15,450 nt of DNA from contig CALGBV010000084.1 in NCBI GenBank assembly GCA_937884015.1, positions 1 through 15,450 of the forward strand, in the 5' to 3' direction. This DNA comes from an uncultured Bacteroidales bacterium. GTDB lineage: Bacteria; Bacteroidota; Bacteroidia; Bacteroidales; F082. Below, piece by piece: positions 14,679-15,450 of the stretch; positions within the stretch are counted from its first letter, which is position 1, and every line of letters begins with the position of its first letter. Position numbers and translations under genes: made by a program. The notes beneath the pieces are model-generated. The model had not been told where the DNA came from, made no database searches, and worked only from the letters and a program-made list of their open reading frames with translations.

Positions 14679-15450
14679 CTTCTTGATTCCCTTTTCTTGA
14701 AAAGTTGCATCAATGGTTTCACATAATCTTCATCGGTATAAATCAAGGTGTTATCAATGCCATGCACGCTGAAAGTGCGGCTCAATTCGGACGATTTATA
14801 CTGAATCATCTGCTGGTAAGCCTTGCGCCAAGCGTTGCTTGAGGTATCCACCCAACGGTCGACACCTGTTTCCGAATCGCGGAATTTCACCAGACCCACC
14901 TTCGGGATGTCCATCTCGCGACGGTCGGTGATACGCAAGGCGACGAGGTCGTGCTTGTTGGCGGCAATCTGCATTTCCTTTTCAAAACTCTTAGTGGTCA
15001 TGAAGTCGGAAATGAGGAAAGCCGTAGTGCGACGCTTAATGGCACTGGTGAGGAAACGCAAGCCTTCGCCAATGTCGGTGCCTCTTTCAGTCGGCTGGAA
15101 GTCAACGATTTCACGAATGATGCGCAAGATATGCGAACTGCCTTTCTTGGGCGGAATGAATTTCTCGATCTTACTGCTGAAGAAAATCACGCCCACCTTA
15201 TCGTTGTTCTGAATGGCCGAAAAAGCAAGCACGGCGGCCAACTCTGCCGTCAAGTCGCGTTTCGACTGCGACAGGGAACCGAAATCGTTTGAGCCGGAAA
15301 CATCGATGAGCAGCATGACCGTCATCTCACGCTCTTCCTCAAATATCTTGACGAAAGGACGGTTGAAACGAGCCGTGACATTCCAGTCGATATTGCGGAT
15401 GTCGTCGCCGAACTCATATTCGCGCACCTCGCTGAAAGTCATGCCACGGC
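14675..15450 (-). CDS. DUF58 protein with von Willebrand A-like fold, cut by the window edge
   Basis: The frame is open through the window end, and the codons before the internal Met at 15442 continue a match to the family (RGMTFSEVREYEFGDDIRNIDWNVTAR). The true start therefore lies beyond 15450, probably some tens of codons upstream. A VWA-like part follows with DVSGS in VMLLIDVSGSND, a Thr in ERGTDIGEGL and an Asp in AFLISDFM, so the metal-site residues appear present. No membrane helix is visible, so it should be cytosolic. In related clusters it is encoded directly after the MoxR AAA+ ATPase and probably acts as its partner. The stop overlaps the next start by 4 bases (ATGA, 14675-14678), pointing to translational coupling. 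Confidence 0.92.
   Translation of the reverse strand, partial: RGMTFSEVREYEFGDDIRNIDWNVTARFNRPFVKIFEEEREMTVMLLIDVSGSNDFGSLSQSKRDLTAELAAVLAFSAIQNNDKVGVIFFSSKIEKFIPPKKGSSHILRIIREIVDFQPTERGTDIGEGLRFLTSAIKRRTTAFLISDFMTTKSFEKEMQIAANKHDLVALRITDRREMDIPKVGLVKFRDSETGVDRWVDTSSNAWRKAYQQMIQYKSSELSRTFSVHGIDNTLIYTDEDYVKPLMQLFKKRESRR

Overview
The window looks like chromosomal DNA from a member of the Bacteroidota, most likely the order Bacteroidales. Three things point there. A complete Bat (Bacteroides aerotolerance) gene cluster is present. A 985-residue secreted protein ends in a type IX secretion (T9SS) type A sorting domain. Four gene starts are preceded by TAnnTTTGC, the -7 element typical of this phylum. 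I cannot assign a genus.

Layout. Positions 1-1072 (minus strand) hold the first 357 codons of a secreted subtilisin-like protease; its catalytic Ser lies outside the window. A 292-base divergent spacer follows. On the plus strand come an M16 zinc peptidase (1365-2606), a TrmR-like O-methyltransferase (2764-3405) and an Sfp-type phosphopantetheinyl transferase (3402-3998, overlapping by 4 bases). A strong hairpin terminator at 4024-4051 separates them from a converging minus-strand block. That block starts with the T9SS cargo protein carrying BNR/Asp-box repeats (4075-7032), which has its own promoter.

Positions 7197-15450 (minus strand) hold the Bat cluster, transcribed from right to left: DUF58 protein (cut by the window edge), a membrane protein with a BatD-like tail, batA, batB, batC, batD, batE. 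The first five genes are packed with overlaps or a 4-base gap. batC-batD has a 41-base gap with a possible internal promoter, and batD-batE has a 115-base gap holding a palindrome and short repeats. A MoxR-type AAA+ ATPase would be expected just beyond position 15450. BatA and BatB are membrane-anchored von Willebrand A (VWA) proteins, BatC and BatE carry TPRs, and BatD and the upstream gene have large periplasmic regions with a cytosolic helical tail. Together they are expected to form an envelope complex driven by the MoxR ATPase. Its molecular job is still poorly defined; it has been linked to aerotolerance and envelope stress.

The most unusual feature is batC. Between the normal N-terminal TPRs and the normal Gln-rich C-terminus it carries about 310 residues made of four roughly 77-residue repeats of the InlB-B/Flg_new_2 type. 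A Gln/Asp tract encoded by CAG/GAC-like triplets follows directly. Intergenic spacers also contain related short degenerate repeats that abut genes, including one set touching the batD stop codon and one ending a single base before the methyltransferase start codon.
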